A stretch of 64,000 nucleotides of DNA from contig OY282519.1 in assembly GCA_958296405.1 (NCBI GenBank), positions 1,720,132 through 1,784,131 of the forward strand, written 5' to 3'. Positions 1 to 8,478 of the stretch are shown here, piece after piece. The stretch comes from an uncultured Pseudomonadales bacterium (GTDB lineage: Bacteria; Pseudomonadota; Gammaproteobacteria; Pseudomonadales; Azotimanducaceae). Position 1 is the first letter of the stretch. Every line of letters begins with the position of its first letter. The position numbers and the translations under genes are program-made. The notes below the pieces were generated by a model that saw nothing but the letters and a program-made list of their open reading frames with translations, did no database searches and was not told the origin of the DNA.

Positions 1-84
1 TTCTTGCTGCGCAGCCAGCGCGGTTAGCGGCAACAGCAGAGGGGCAAGCACCCAACTCGATTTGCGTTTCAAGAGTGGAGGCAT
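1..84 (-). CDS. N-terminus of an exported protein (partial, runs off left edge)
   Basis: On the minus strand an ATG at 84 opens a frame that stays open to the window edge (28 codons). The translation begins MPPLLKRKSSW, then a hydrophobic run (VLAPLLLPLTALA) ending in an Ala-rich AAQQE. This has the n-region, h-region and cleavage pattern of a Sec signal peptide. Only the signal peptide is inside the window, so the mature protein and its function cannot be told. No strong Shine-Dalgarno is visible. The 146 bases between it and the next gene hold nothing I recognise. Confidence 0.45.
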   Translation of the reverse strand, partial: MPPLLKRKSSWVLAPLLLPLTALAAQQE

Positions 85-230
85 CTCAAGCGTGGGGGCG
101 GGCCTCATTCGGTCTGGCGGCACACGAGATGCGTCGCCGTAGCGAGGGCTCCGAGCAACGGTGATCGTGGCAACGTCGCAATCAGGAACCAGCGAGCCTT
201 GCGCCAAATGCCGGCCTTGGCTAGCCGGCG

Positions 231-611
231 CTAGGCCGCGGCGATGACGAGAAACGCGCCCAGCGCCGCTGCTGCTCCGCCACTGCCCCGCAGTGCGCTG
301 GCCGGCCAAAGCGCAGCGCGCTCGAACCATTGCTTGAGCGTTTCCATGGACACCAGCAGCGGCACCAAGCCGGCGATGGCGGTCAACACGGCCAACACTT
401 GGACGGCGACGCCAAAGCGCATCTGATAGGCGGCGAAGAACAGGATGATGGCGATGAGGAAGCGGGCGTAGGCAGCCAAGTACCGCAACCCTTCCGTGAA
501 GCGCACATGCGCCACCAAGGCGCCCAAGCGCTGCGGCGCGGCCAAGCCGAACAGGCCGATCGCCAGCGTCAAGAGGCCAAGAACGGCAGTGAAAGCGACC
601 ATAAGCCCCAT
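231..611 (-). CDS. Small multi-pass membrane protein, unknown function
   Basis: A 126-residue protein made almost entirely of hydrophobic segments: roughly residues 3-25, 45-62, 66-88 and 104-125, giving about four membrane helices. Between helices 1 and 2 lies a short basic stretch containing VRFTEGLRYLAAYARF. It does not match a family I can name with certainty; it resembles small DUF-type inner-membrane proteins of proteobacteria. It is co-directional with the exported-protein start at the left edge. The composition is far too regularly hydrophobic to be a chance frame, which is the main reason for calling it. Confidence 0.55.
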   Translation of the reverse strand: MGLMVAFTAVLGLLTLAIGLFGLAAPQRLGALVAHVRFTEGLRYLAAYARFLIAIILFFAAYQMRFGVAVQVLAVLTAIAGLVPLLVSMETLKQWFERAALWPASALRGSGGAAAALGAFLVIAAA

Positions 612-649
612 GTTACGCCTCGTCGAAGCGTTGGCAAGCGGTGTCGCGA

Positions 650-1000
650 GTAGGCTTGTTGTCCGCTTTAGAGTACGCCCATTGTCCGGTTCCTCTCTGC
701 GAACTGCGCACGGACCGGGGGAGCTGTTACTGGCGCGCGGCCGAAGCGGGAGACAGAGTGGACGCTGCCCATCCCACGCAGTTCAAGCGGGCGCTGGACC
801 GGCTGGGCATCCACTTGGAGCCGGCCTGCCCACCCGAAGCCGAAGGCCGCTCCGAGCGGATGTTCAAGATCTGCAGTGCCGCCTGTCCAAGAACTCGCGG
901 CGGCGGGCCTCGCGGACATGGACGGAGTTCTTTTCCTACGGCTGCTCCTACGGGCTGCGTCCACTGCCGCAACTTCGACCCCCTCATTGAAGATTGGCGG
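650..1000 (+). pseudogene. Decayed ISNCY/IS481-type transposase fragment
   Basis: The plus strand encodes a recognisable C-terminal half of an rve-type integrase core: a TDRGS segment, then TQFKRALDRLGI, then PEAEGRSERMF. These match the Asp-containing strand and the Glu-containing PEARGRSER helix of ISNCY-like transposases. At about 886 the reading frame shifts; the continuation LAAAGLADMDG, equivalent to the family's KELALAGITDM, lies in another frame. The N-terminus is missing and downstream sequence is unrecognisable. The fragment fills most of the 906-base gap between the membrane protein and the TonB receptor. It is non-functional. Confidence 0.6.
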
Positions 1001-1131
1001 GACGGCTTGGCCGAAGGCGTGGTATTCGAAAGATCGCCGGTGGCGTTCCCCGCCGAGTGGCCGTCCTCGGCCAAGCCCACCTCGCGCTGCTCGAGAGGCG
1101 CGGCAGCGCAAGCTGGGCATCTCCTCGGTGC

Positions 1132-1176
1132 CGGACACCTACGTCCTGAACATGGAGGTCGGCCGCCGCCGCTCCC
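1132..1176 (+). repeat. 45-bp repeat, copy 1 (partner at 21231-21275)
   Basis: This segment matches 21231-21275 at 40 of 45 positions in the same orientation. In the plus frame both copies read D-T-(Y/D)-V-L-N-M-E-(V/A)-G-R-R-R-S, and three of the five mismatches are synonymous in that frame. Copy 1 lies downstream of the transposase remnant, copy 2 over the 3' end of a sulfotransferase gene on the opposite strand. Similarity ends sharply on the right side of both copies. Confidence 0.6.
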
Positions 1177-1383
1177 TTGAGGTGGCGGACGCGCTGGCGG
1201 CGCGGATGCGCGCAGATAGAGGCGTCGCCGTAAAACAAGCTCCCGTTCCGCGCCATCCGGCGCTGGCGGAGGCGGGAGGGCTGACCGCGACCCACAACTG
1301 TCGGCAGGCAGGTCCGCCTAGCTGCGCCCCGTAGCGCCTAAGGAGCCCCAATGAGGTAGGCGGATAGGGGCGGTACGCCGTGC

Positions 1384-1430
1384 CGAAAAAAGCCGATTTT
1401 TCTATTGACATTGTATTATTAAAATGAGAC
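1384..1430 (+). promoter_or_regulatory. AT-rich promoter-like stretch upstream of the TonB receptor
   Basis: A strikingly AT-rich island in GC-rich surroundings about 90 bases upstream of the receptor start. It contains TTGACA at 1405-1410, TATTAT at 1413-1418 and TAAAAT at 1420-1425. TTGACA is too close to these to form a standard -35/-10 pair, so TATTAT or TAAAAT may be a -10 with a poor -35. It is likely the receptor's promoter region, but the exact elements are not resolved. Confidence 0.3.
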
Positions 1431-1517
1431 CTTACCGCTGAAACGGGTCGAACAGAGGCTGAAACGTGGGCTAAATCTCCCCGCGGAGGACCCGAAAACG
1501 CCACAGAAGGATGAGCC

Positions 1518-4208
1518 ATGATGAACTCTGACCGACCAATCACTTCGTCTTGGACGCTGCTGGTCTTGGGCTTGGCGGCGGTTCTGCCATTCAGCCTGCA
1601 GGCCGCCGGTGAAGACGCCCAGCCTGAGACCTTCCAGGACGTCGTCATTGAAGAGGTTCTTGTGGAGGCTCGGCGCCGCTCGGAGAGTCTGCAAGACGTA
1701 CCCCTGTCCATCACGGCGCTGACCGAGGAATCGCTGAGGGATCTGGGCGTGGATGAAATCAAGGACCTGTCGTCCTTCTCTCCTGGTTTAGACATTGAAG
1801 GAGGCGTTGACAACAACACCACGCGTTTCTTCATTCGGGGCGTCGGCACCGCCACCCCAACTTTCGGTGTTGAACAGGCGGTTCCCGTCTATATTGACGA
1901 CATCTACACCCCCTTGGGTCTTGGCGGCAACATCGATATCTTCTCCGTTGATCGCGTGGAGGTGCTGAGGGGGCCGCAGGGCACCCTTTACGGTCGCAAC
2001 AGCCTTGGCGGCGCGGTTAAGTTGTATTCAAAGGAATTCGGCGATGCAACCGAAAGTTCCATTTCGGTCACGGCTGGAAGTTACGGGCAGCGCAATGTGA
2101 AAGGCGAGTTTCGAACGCCCGTGCTGGAGGGCAGGCTGTTTTTGGGCGTAGCGTACGCCTCGATTCAGAATGACGGCATCCAGGACAACGTCTATACGGA
2201 CACCAAGGGGTGGGAGGACGACAAGGAGCTGTATCGCATTCGCCTTGAAGGGCGTCCGAACGAGACCTTGACCGTCAAGTACAACTACGAGAAGAACGAT
2301 TCCGCCGGCGCTGCGAAACAGTTGCGGGTAAGACCCGGGACCCAGGGCCTCGTCGCCTTTGATGCGCATGTCGGCGGTGCCGCCGCCTACAACAATGCGT
2401 TGCGAAATGCCTATGCCGCGGGCTTGGATCCAACGGCCTTCCCACTGTTGCCCGCGGGCGATACTCCATTTGTCGTGGAGGCGAACAACCCTTTTCGGGG
2501 CGACGTGGACAACGTTTTCTCCGACATGGTTGGCGACAACACCGTTGACCAGGAAAGTCACACTTGGAGTTTGGCTTGGGAGATCAATGACAACTATTCA
2601 TTCCACTATCTGGGTTCAAACCGCGAGCAGTTCAATACGCGCTTGTTTGACATTGATGGTGGTCCCGCCGCGTATCTGCCGGGTTTCGAAGAGTTTTCAT
2701 TTGAGGCGGACAGCCATGAACTACGGCTTGAATACCAGTCCGGTCGCTTGAATTTGTCTGCCGGCGCCTTCCGCTATGAGGAGGACTCGGATGCGCTGCA
2801 ATTTTTCCACCTCCCCTTCTTTATCCCGTTCGCGACGGGGCAAATCGAGGCGGCCACCGCGGCGGGAGATTTCAGCACACTGACATTTGAACCCGTGCAG
2901 TTGATTCAAGATCCCATGGGCGACTACACCGGGTCGAATGTCGTTCGACTGAACAACAATCTCCGTCAAAACACGGAGTCCACGGCGTTTTATCTCAATG
3001 TGGGCTACGAGGCCAGCGAAAAACTGCGATTTTCGTTTGGTGTGCGCTACACGGAGGACGATAAATTCGGCGAAACCCCCGTGGGCAACAATGACGAAGG
3101 CGCCGTCGTCACGGTCAGCACGAGTACCACTCCCGGCACGGGCAATTACGTTCCAGTTGGCGGTCTTGGACAGTTCTTTTCCGCCGACGGTCTGTCCGCT
3201 GATGCGCTGCGAAATTTTATCGGCGTTTCCGGCCCCGCTCCCGTGGCGCCCGACAGGTTTGGCGCGATTGGCGACTTGCAGGCCAGCTTCGATGAAGTCA
3301 CGTTTGAAGTCACGGCCGACTATTCGTTGACCGAAAGGTCCATAGTTTACGGTTCATTCAAACAGGGTTTTCAAGGGGGGCAATTGATCCCCATCGCCAT
3401 ACCCGACACAATTCCCGTCGTGGATCCTCAAGGCAACGTTACACAGACGGAGATTGGCGTTGATCCAGTCACGTCGCCCCAGAAAATAAACGCGGTGGAA
3501 ATCGGCTTCAAGACCACCATTGACGACCGCATTCAATGGAATACTGCCGTCTACTGGTACGACTGGGAAGATCTGATCCTGTTCCAAGGGTTTCAAGTGA
3601 CTGTGGACCAGAACGTGTTTGCGTCTTTCTCGGTTCCCGCAAACTCGGCCACTGCTACCTCTCTGGGCATCGAATCCGAGCTTCAGTACGTCGTGAATGA
3701 ACGTTTGGCGATATTCGCCAACATCGCATACAACCACTTTGAATTGGATTCCGTGGTGCGCACCGACGCCATCGGCGGTTCCGTGGACGTTAAGGATCAG
3801 TTCGTCGATGACTGGGTTGCCGCCAGTCCGGATTTTCAGGGCACGGTGGGTTTGGAGTATCTTCATGACGTCGGCAACATCGGGGAACTGCGTTGGTGGA
3901 CGACCATCGCCTATCGGGATGAAATCAGCGCCAATGCGCAATCGTCGTTCCAGAATGCCGGCCTGAACCTGCTGTCCCCGGGCCAAGTCGATGAAAACTT
4001 CTACAGCGACAGCCATACAGATATTGGCGTTGGCGTCAGTTTCACAAGCTTGAATGAGAACTGGCGTGCTGACCTGAGCGTAAGCAACTTACTCGACGAG
4101 AGGCGCCCCGAGGCCATTGTCAATTCGATTCAAGGACTCTTCTTCGGTACGCTTGAAACATGGAACAGGCCGCGGACCTGGGCGTTGACGCTTTCATACG
4201 ATCTTTAA
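1518..4208 (+). CDS. TonB-dependent outer-membrane receptor
   Basis: An 896-residue TonB-dependent receptor, the usual length of the family. Residues 1-30 form a signal peptide (hydrophobic core, cleavage near LQAAGED). A TonB-box-like EEVLVEARRR follows, then the plug domain with LQDVPLSITALTEESL, RGVGTATP and the highly conserved VEVLRGPQGTLYGRNSLGGA. A C-terminal beta-barrel ends in a LTLSYDL strand with no C-terminal aromatic. Start chosen at the ATG pair 1518/1521, preceded by AGAAGG. It should import a large substrate across the outer membrane using proton-motive force. The neighbouring GPH symporter and GH116 enzyme make a glycan or glycoside more likely than a siderophore, which is inference. 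It is followed by a strong terminator, so it may be transcribed separately. Confidence 0.93.
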   Translation: MMNSDRPITSSWTLLVLGLAAVLPFSLQAAGEDAQPETFQDVVIEEVLVEARRRSESLQDVPLSITALTEESLRDLGVDEIKDLSSFSPGLDIEGGVDNNTTRFFIRGVGTATPTFGVEQAVPVYIDDIYTPLGLGGNIDIFSVDRVEVLRGPQGTLYGRNSLGGAVKLYSKEFGDATESSISVTAGSYGQRNVKGEFRTPVLEGRLFLGVAYASIQNDGIQDNVYTDTKGWEDDKELYRIRLEGRPNETLTVKYNYEKNDSAGAAKQLRVRPGTQGLVAFDAHVGGAAAYNNALRNAYAAGLDPTAFPLLPAGDTPFVVEANNPFRGDVDNVFSDMVGDNTVDQESHTWSLAWEINDNYSFHYLGSNREQFNTRLFDIDGGPAAYLPGFEEFSFEADSHELRLEYQSGRLNLSAGAFRYEEDSDALQFFHLPFFIPFATGQIEAATAAGDFSTLTFEPVQLIQDPMGDYTGSNVVRLNNNLRQNTESTAFYLNVGYEASEKLRFSFGVRYTEDDKFGETPVGNNDEGAVVTVSTSTTPGTGNYVPVGGLGQFFSADGLSADALRNFIGVSGPAPVAPDRFGAIGDLQASFDEVTFEVTADYSLTERSIVYGSFKQGFQGGQLIPIAIPDTIPVVDPQGNVTQTEIGVDPVTSPQKINAVEIGFKTTIDDRIQWNTAVYWYDWEDLILFQGFQVTVDQNVFASFSVPANSATATSLGIESELQYVVNERLAIFANIAYNHFELDSVVRTDAIGGSVDVKDQFVDDWVAASPDFQGTVGLEYLHDVGNIGELRWWTTIAYRDEISANAQSSFQNAGLNLLSPGQVDENFYSDSHTDIGVGVSFTSLNENWRADLSVSNLLDERRPEAIVNSIQGLFFGTLETWNRPRTWALTLSYDL

Positions 4209-4232
4209 CCGGAAGCAATCAGCTGCCTGAGA

Positions 4233-4254
4233 AGGAGTGGCTTCGGCCACTCCT
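4233..4254 (+). terminator. Stem-loop terminator after the TonB receptor
   Basis: A perfect 9-bp stem (AGGAGTGGC / GCCACTCCT) closed by a TTCG tetraloop lies 25 bases after the receptor stop. The following ATTCTG is only a weak U-tract, so termination may be partial and allow read-through into the symporter. Confidence 0.65.
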
Positions 4255-4334
4255 ATTCTGCCGCAACGCATTCGTCCGCTGTTCGCAATGCCCATGACGC
4301 CTAAAAGCGGGTTCATTCGAGAAGGGCGATAACT

Positions 4335-5729
4335 GTGTTGTCCAACGGCTTGCGACGCGGCCCTCTTCTAGCCTATGCCTCGCCGACATTTTGCCTAATG
4401 TTTTTGGTTGGGCCTGCTCAGAGCGTCATTCAAGGCATCTACACCCAGCACTTCGGGGTGAAGCTGGCCGAGCTGGCAAGCATCATCTTGATCTGCCGGG
4501 TATTTGATGCCTTCACCGACCCTGCCATCGGCTTCCTATCAGACCGCACTAGAGCCAGGCTGCCCGGCGGCCGCAAGGCCTTGGTAGTGTTTGGCTCAAT
4601 CGTCTCAATCGTGGCAGTGTATTTCCTGTTCATTCCCCGAGGCGCGGGTACTGCCAACTATTTCTTTGTTTGGTTCTTATTGTGTTATCTGGGATGGACC
4701 ATCATCGAGATTCCGCACCTGTCCTGGGGCTCTGAACTTTCCCACGACTACGAGGACCATTCCACCATTTTTACCTATCGGGCCTTCTTCTACTATCTGG
4801 GCTACGTCGCCTTTCTGGCCCTGCCCTTTCTGCCTATTTTTGAGGAGGAAGGCTACACCCCCGATACGCTGGTGGCCGCCTTCTGGATCGTCGCTGTCCT
4901 GTTTCCCATTACCGTTTTCGGCGCAACGAAGTTCTGCCCGCAAGGTGAAAACCTCGCCGCCCAAGGCGGCGCTGGAGTGCTGCATGCCTTTCGGGCCATA
5001 CGTTGGAACAAGCCGCTGCGCATCTTTGCACTGGCGTTCATGGCCATTGGCCTTGGCATCGGCATGCAGACTGGGGTGGCCTTCTTGTACATCACCAGCT
5101 TCCTCGGTCTCGCCAAGGAGGCGCCGATCATCTTCGTCGTCAGCTTCCCCTTCGCCATTCTCGGCCTGCCCATCTGGTTGAAGATATCCAAAAGCGTCGG
5201 CAAGCATTACGGCATGACGGCAGGCACGCTGTTGACTGCTGGCGCCTTTCTATGCCTAGCCGTCATGCGGCCTGGGGAAGGCATATTCTGGTACTTCTTC
5301 GCCCTGAACGCCTTCATTCACTTGATGCAAAGTTCATGGATCTCCATCGGGCCGTCCATGCTCGGCGACATCATCGACTATGACCAGTCCGTCACCGGCA
5401 AGGACAACAGCGCCACCTACTACGCCTTTTTCACCTTTATACGCAAAACCTTCGAGGGCATTGGCGGCGGCATCGGCCTCTACATTGCGGCTTACTACGG
5501 ATTCGAGCCATCGGCGCTGGTCATCAATGAGGACGTCATTTTCGGAATGCAGCTAGTGATGGGCTACCTGCCGGCCCTGATCTTTCTGGTGGCGGCTGTG
5601 GCCAGTTTCAAGTCGCCCATCACCGCCATTCGGCATCGGGAAATCCTTGCGGCGATAAAGCGCCAAGGCAAGGGTGAGATGCGCCTTTCACCAGGGCATC
5701 CCAACGCGGGTGCTGCTGCGGCGGAGTAA
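4335..5729 (+). CDS. GPH-family sugar:cation symporter
   Basis: A 464-residue, twelve-helix transporter of the glycoside-pentoside-hexuronide branch (MelB-like) of the major facilitator superfamily. The N-terminal motif RVFDAFTDPAIGFLSDRTRARLPGGRK is the family hallmark, with acidic residues in helix II and the basic cytoplasmic loop. It couples sugar or glycoside uptake to H+ or Na+ at the inner membrane. The start is GTG at 4335, with GAAGGG about nine bases upstream; TTG at 4338 is an alternative. GH116 begins 7 bases after its stop, so the two are surely co-transcribed, and together they imply glycoside import followed by cytoplasmic cleavage. Confidence 0.88.
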   Translation: MLSNGLRRGPLLAYASPTFCLMFLVGPAQSVIQGIYTQHFGVKLAELASIILICRVFDAFTDPAIGFLSDRTRARLPGGRKALVVFGSIVSIVAVYFLFIPRGAGTANYFFVWFLLCYLGWTIIEIPHLSWGSELSHDYEDHSTIFTYRAFFYYLGYVAFLALPFLPIFEEEGYTPDTLVAAFWIVAVLFPITVFGATKFCPQGENLAAQGGAGVLHAFRAIRWNKPLRIFALAFMAIGLGIGMQTGVAFLYITSFLGLAKEAPIIFVVSFPFAILGLPIWLKISKSVGKHYGMTAGTLLTAGAFLCLAVMRPGEGIFWYFFALNAFIHLMQSSWISIGPSMLGDIIDYDQSVTGKDNSATYYAFFTFIRKTFEGIGGGIGLYIAAYYGFEPSALVINEDVIFGMQLVMGYLPALIFLVAAVASFKSPITAIRHREILAAIKRQGKGEMRLSPGHPNAGAAAAE

Positions 5730-5736
5730 TTGAACA

Positions 5737-8466
5737 ATGAGCTGCTGCAAACAATCCGGCACCCCGGAGTTCGCCCGGTTGGTCTCGCCCGACAAGGGCT
5801 TGGCCGCAGAATGGCGGCGGGCGCTTTCCGAACGGGGCGAACTGGAAGTTTACCGAGGTGACGAACTGCGGCACATTGGGATGCCGGTGGGCGGCATCTG
5901 CGCCGGACAGCTATATTTGAGCGGTGACGGCCGCCTGTGGCACTGGGACTTGTTCAAGGGTTACGGGGGCACCGATGAGCCCATCGATCCCAGAGGCCAC
6001 CACTACGCAGAGCCGATGCCGGTCCGTTCACCCCTCGACCAAGGCTTTGCGTTGCAGGTGCAATGCGGCCAAGACGTGCAAACGCGGCGCTTGGACGCCT
6101 CCGGATTCTCCGACCTGAGTTTTGAGGGGCGCTACCCCATTGGTTGCGTCCGCTATTACGACGCTGGCTGTCCCGTCGAAGTCTCCTTGACGGCGTTCTC
6201 CCCCTTCATTCCCTTGGATGAGGAGAACTCCTCCCTGCCGGCGACGGTGATGGAGTACGTCGTTAGCAACCGCAGCCATGCAGGAATGGAAGTGAATCTG
6301 GCCGGCTGGCTGGAGAACAAGATTTGCCGCTACGACGACGAGGCCGGCAACGGTCTGCGGCGCAACAGGGTGACGCGCAGAGCAGGCGCACTGATGCTGG
6401 GCTGCTATGCGGAGGCTGACGCCGGCACCGACCCTTCCACCCTGCCAGGATACGGCGACATGACCTTGGCTTTGCTGAGCAGCACCAAGGATGACAGGGC
6501 CTGTGCGATGTTGGATGGGTTGTCCGAACAGGGCGCCTCCACAGAGACATTGGCGTTCAAACAGTTGGCCAGAACCGAAGGAACGCCGGCGGGAACCCGA
6601 CCCTTCGGCAGCAAATCCGTGGGCGCGCTTGGCCGGAAAATTCGTTTGGCGGCGGGTGAGCGAAAGACCGTGCGCTTCGTCGTGGCCTGGCATTTTCCCG
6701 CCTACAACGGCGGCTATGTTTTCCATTCCACCATGGAGCACTTGCCCAATCTGGAGCGGTTGCGCCGCCACTACGCCAAGCGTTTCAAATCCAGCCAAGA
6801 GGTGGCGGGGCACTTAGCGGCCAACTTCTCCACCCTCGCCACCAACACCCGCCTATGGGTGGAGACTTGGTACGACTCCACCTTGCCCTATTGGTTTTTG
6901 AACCGCACCTTTCTCAACGCCTCCACTCTAGCCACCCAAACCTGCCACTGGTTCGACACCGGGCGTTTCTATGCTTGGGAGGGCGTGGATTGCTGCCAAG
7001 GCACCTGTCAGCACGTTTGGCAATATGCGCAAGCGGTGGCTCGCCTGTTCCCAAGATTGGAGCGCCATGTGCGGGAGCATGTGGATTACGGCGTCGCCTT
7101 CAAGGCGGACGGCTCCATGGACTATCGGGCCGAAGGCAGCCGCCGCGACACCGGAATGAAGTCCGAGAACAACGCCCAAGCCTTCTTCGCCGCGGACGGG
7201 CAATGCGGCACCATTCTGCGGGTTTACCGCGAACACTGCATGGCCGCGGACGCCGGCTTTCTGACGCGCATCTGGCCCAAGGTGAAAAGGTCCATTCAAT
7301 TCATGATGACCTTGGATGCCAATGGCGACGGTCTGCTTGAAGGGCCGCAGTTCCACACGCTGGACACAAGCTGGCACGGGGAAATCCCTTGGATAAGCTC
7401 GTTGTACTTGGCGGCGCTGGCGGCCGGCAAGCAGATGGCCAAGGAAATGGAGGACACCGACTTCGCCACGGATTGCAGCGCCAAGCTGAAGGCTGGGCGC
7501 AAAAGCATCGTGCAAAAGCTGTTCAACGGCGAGTACTTCGTACACGCCCCGGATCCAACCCGTCCTGACGCCATGAACCTCACCCAAGGCTGCTACATCG
7601 ATCAGGTGTTCGGCCAAGGCTACGCCATGCAGTTGGGCTTGCAGCGGGTGATCCCCAAGCGGGAGACCCTTGCCGCCTTGCAGGCCCTCTGGAAGTACAA
7701 CTACGCGCCGGATGTAGGCCCCTATCGCGCGGGTTTTCAGGAAATCAAGGGCGGCCGCTGGTTTGCAATGCCAGGGGAAGGTGGCCTAATCATGTGCAGT
7801 TGGCCGAAGAACGACTGCGACCGAGCTCAGCATGAACAGAAAGTCCTCGGTCTGGACGTGACCTCGGAAGGCTACCTAAATGAATGCATGAGCGGCTTCG
7901 AGTACCAAGTGGCCTCCCACATGATCGCCGAGGGCATGGTGGAGGAAGGCTTGGCGATCATCCGCACCATTCACGAACGCTATCACCCATCGAAACGCAA
8001 CCCTTACAACGAAGTGGAGTGCTCGGACCACTACGGCCGCGCCATGGCCTCCTACGGCGCCTACATCAACATTTGCGGCTTCCAATGCCACGGCCCCAAA
8101 GGCTATCTTTCCTTTTCACCAAAACTCTCGCCGGAGAACTTTCGGGCGACGTTCACTAGCGCGGAAGGTTGGGGCACGTTCTGTCAGACAATCGATGGCT
8201 ATGTCCAGCGGGCGCAAATTCACTTGAAGTATGGAACGCTGCATCTAAAGATCCTGGAGCTCACCCATGATGTTGATGTGCAGGCATCAGAAGTGCTCGC
8301 GTATAAGAATAGTCTGGCAATCCCTTGTCGTGAAAAGTCATCCAAAAATCATCGCATTTTGATCAGCTTCGAAAATCAAGTGCATCTTGCCGTTGACGAT
8401 GTTCTTACGTTGGACATTGTCGCCGCCATTCCCGAAAGGCGGCCAAAGTCGCAATTCAGCGACTGA
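5737..8466 (+). CDS. GH116 glycoside hydrolase (GBA2-like beta-glycosidase)
   Basis: A 909-residue protein with an N-terminal beta-sandwich domain carrying GMPVGGICAGQLYLSGDGRL, the signature of the non-lysosomal glucosylceramidase N-domain, and an (alpha/alpha)6 C-terminal domain. By analogy with characterised GH116 enzymes the nucleophile should be E415 (in FYAWEGVDCC) and the acid/base D543 (in HTLDTSWHG); this is by pattern only. Members cleave beta-glucosides, beta-xylosides or N-acetylglucosaminides. No signal peptide is visible, so it probably works in the cytoplasm on what the upstream symporter imports. The next gene starts 12 bases downstream. The WEGVDCCQGTC region departs from the better-known GH116 consensus, so the substrate may differ. 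Confidence 0.85.
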   Translation: MSCCKQSGTPEFARLVSPDKGLAAEWRRALSERGELEVYRGDELRHIGMPVGGICAGQLYLSGDGRLWHWDLFKGYGGTDEPIDPRGHHYAEPMPVRSPLDQGFALQVQCGQDVQTRRLDASGFSDLSFEGRYPIGCVRYYDAGCPVEVSLTAFSPFIPLDEENSSLPATVMEYVVSNRSHAGMEVNLAGWLENKICRYDDEAGNGLRRNRVTRRAGALMLGCYAEADAGTDPSTLPGYGDMTLALLSSTKDDRACAMLDGLSEQGASTETLAFKQLARTEGTPAGTRPFGSKSVGALGRKIRLAAGERKTVRFVVAWHFPAYNGGYVFHSTMEHLPNLERLRRHYAKRFKSSQEVAGHLAANFSTLATNTRLWVETWYDSTLPYWFLNRTFLNASTLATQTCHWFDTGRFYAWEGVDCCQGTCQHVWQYAQAVARLFPRLERHVREHVDYGVAFKADGSMDYRAEGSRRDTGMKSENNAQAFFAADGQCGTILRVYREHCMAADAGFLTRIWPKVKRSIQFMMTLDANGDGLLEGPQFHTLDTSWHGEIPWISSLYLAALAAGKQMAKEMEDTDFATDCSAKLKAGRKSIVQKLFNGEYFVHAPDPTRPDAMNLTQGCYIDQVFGQGYAMQLGLQRVIPKRETLAALQALWKYNYAPDVGPYRAGFQEIKGGRWFAMPGEGGLIMCSWPKNDCDRAQHEQKVLGLDVTSEGYLNECMSGFEYQVASHMIAEGMVEEGLAIIRTIHERYHPSKRNPYNEVECSDHYGRAMASYGAYINICGFQCHGPKGYLSFSPKLSPENFRATFTSAEGWGTFCQTIDGYVQRAQIHLKYGTLHLKILELTHDVDVQASEVLAYKNSLAIPCREKSSKNHRILISFENQVHLAVDDVLTLDIVAAIPERRPKSQFSD

Positions 8467-8478
8467 GGAAGCCGCCCC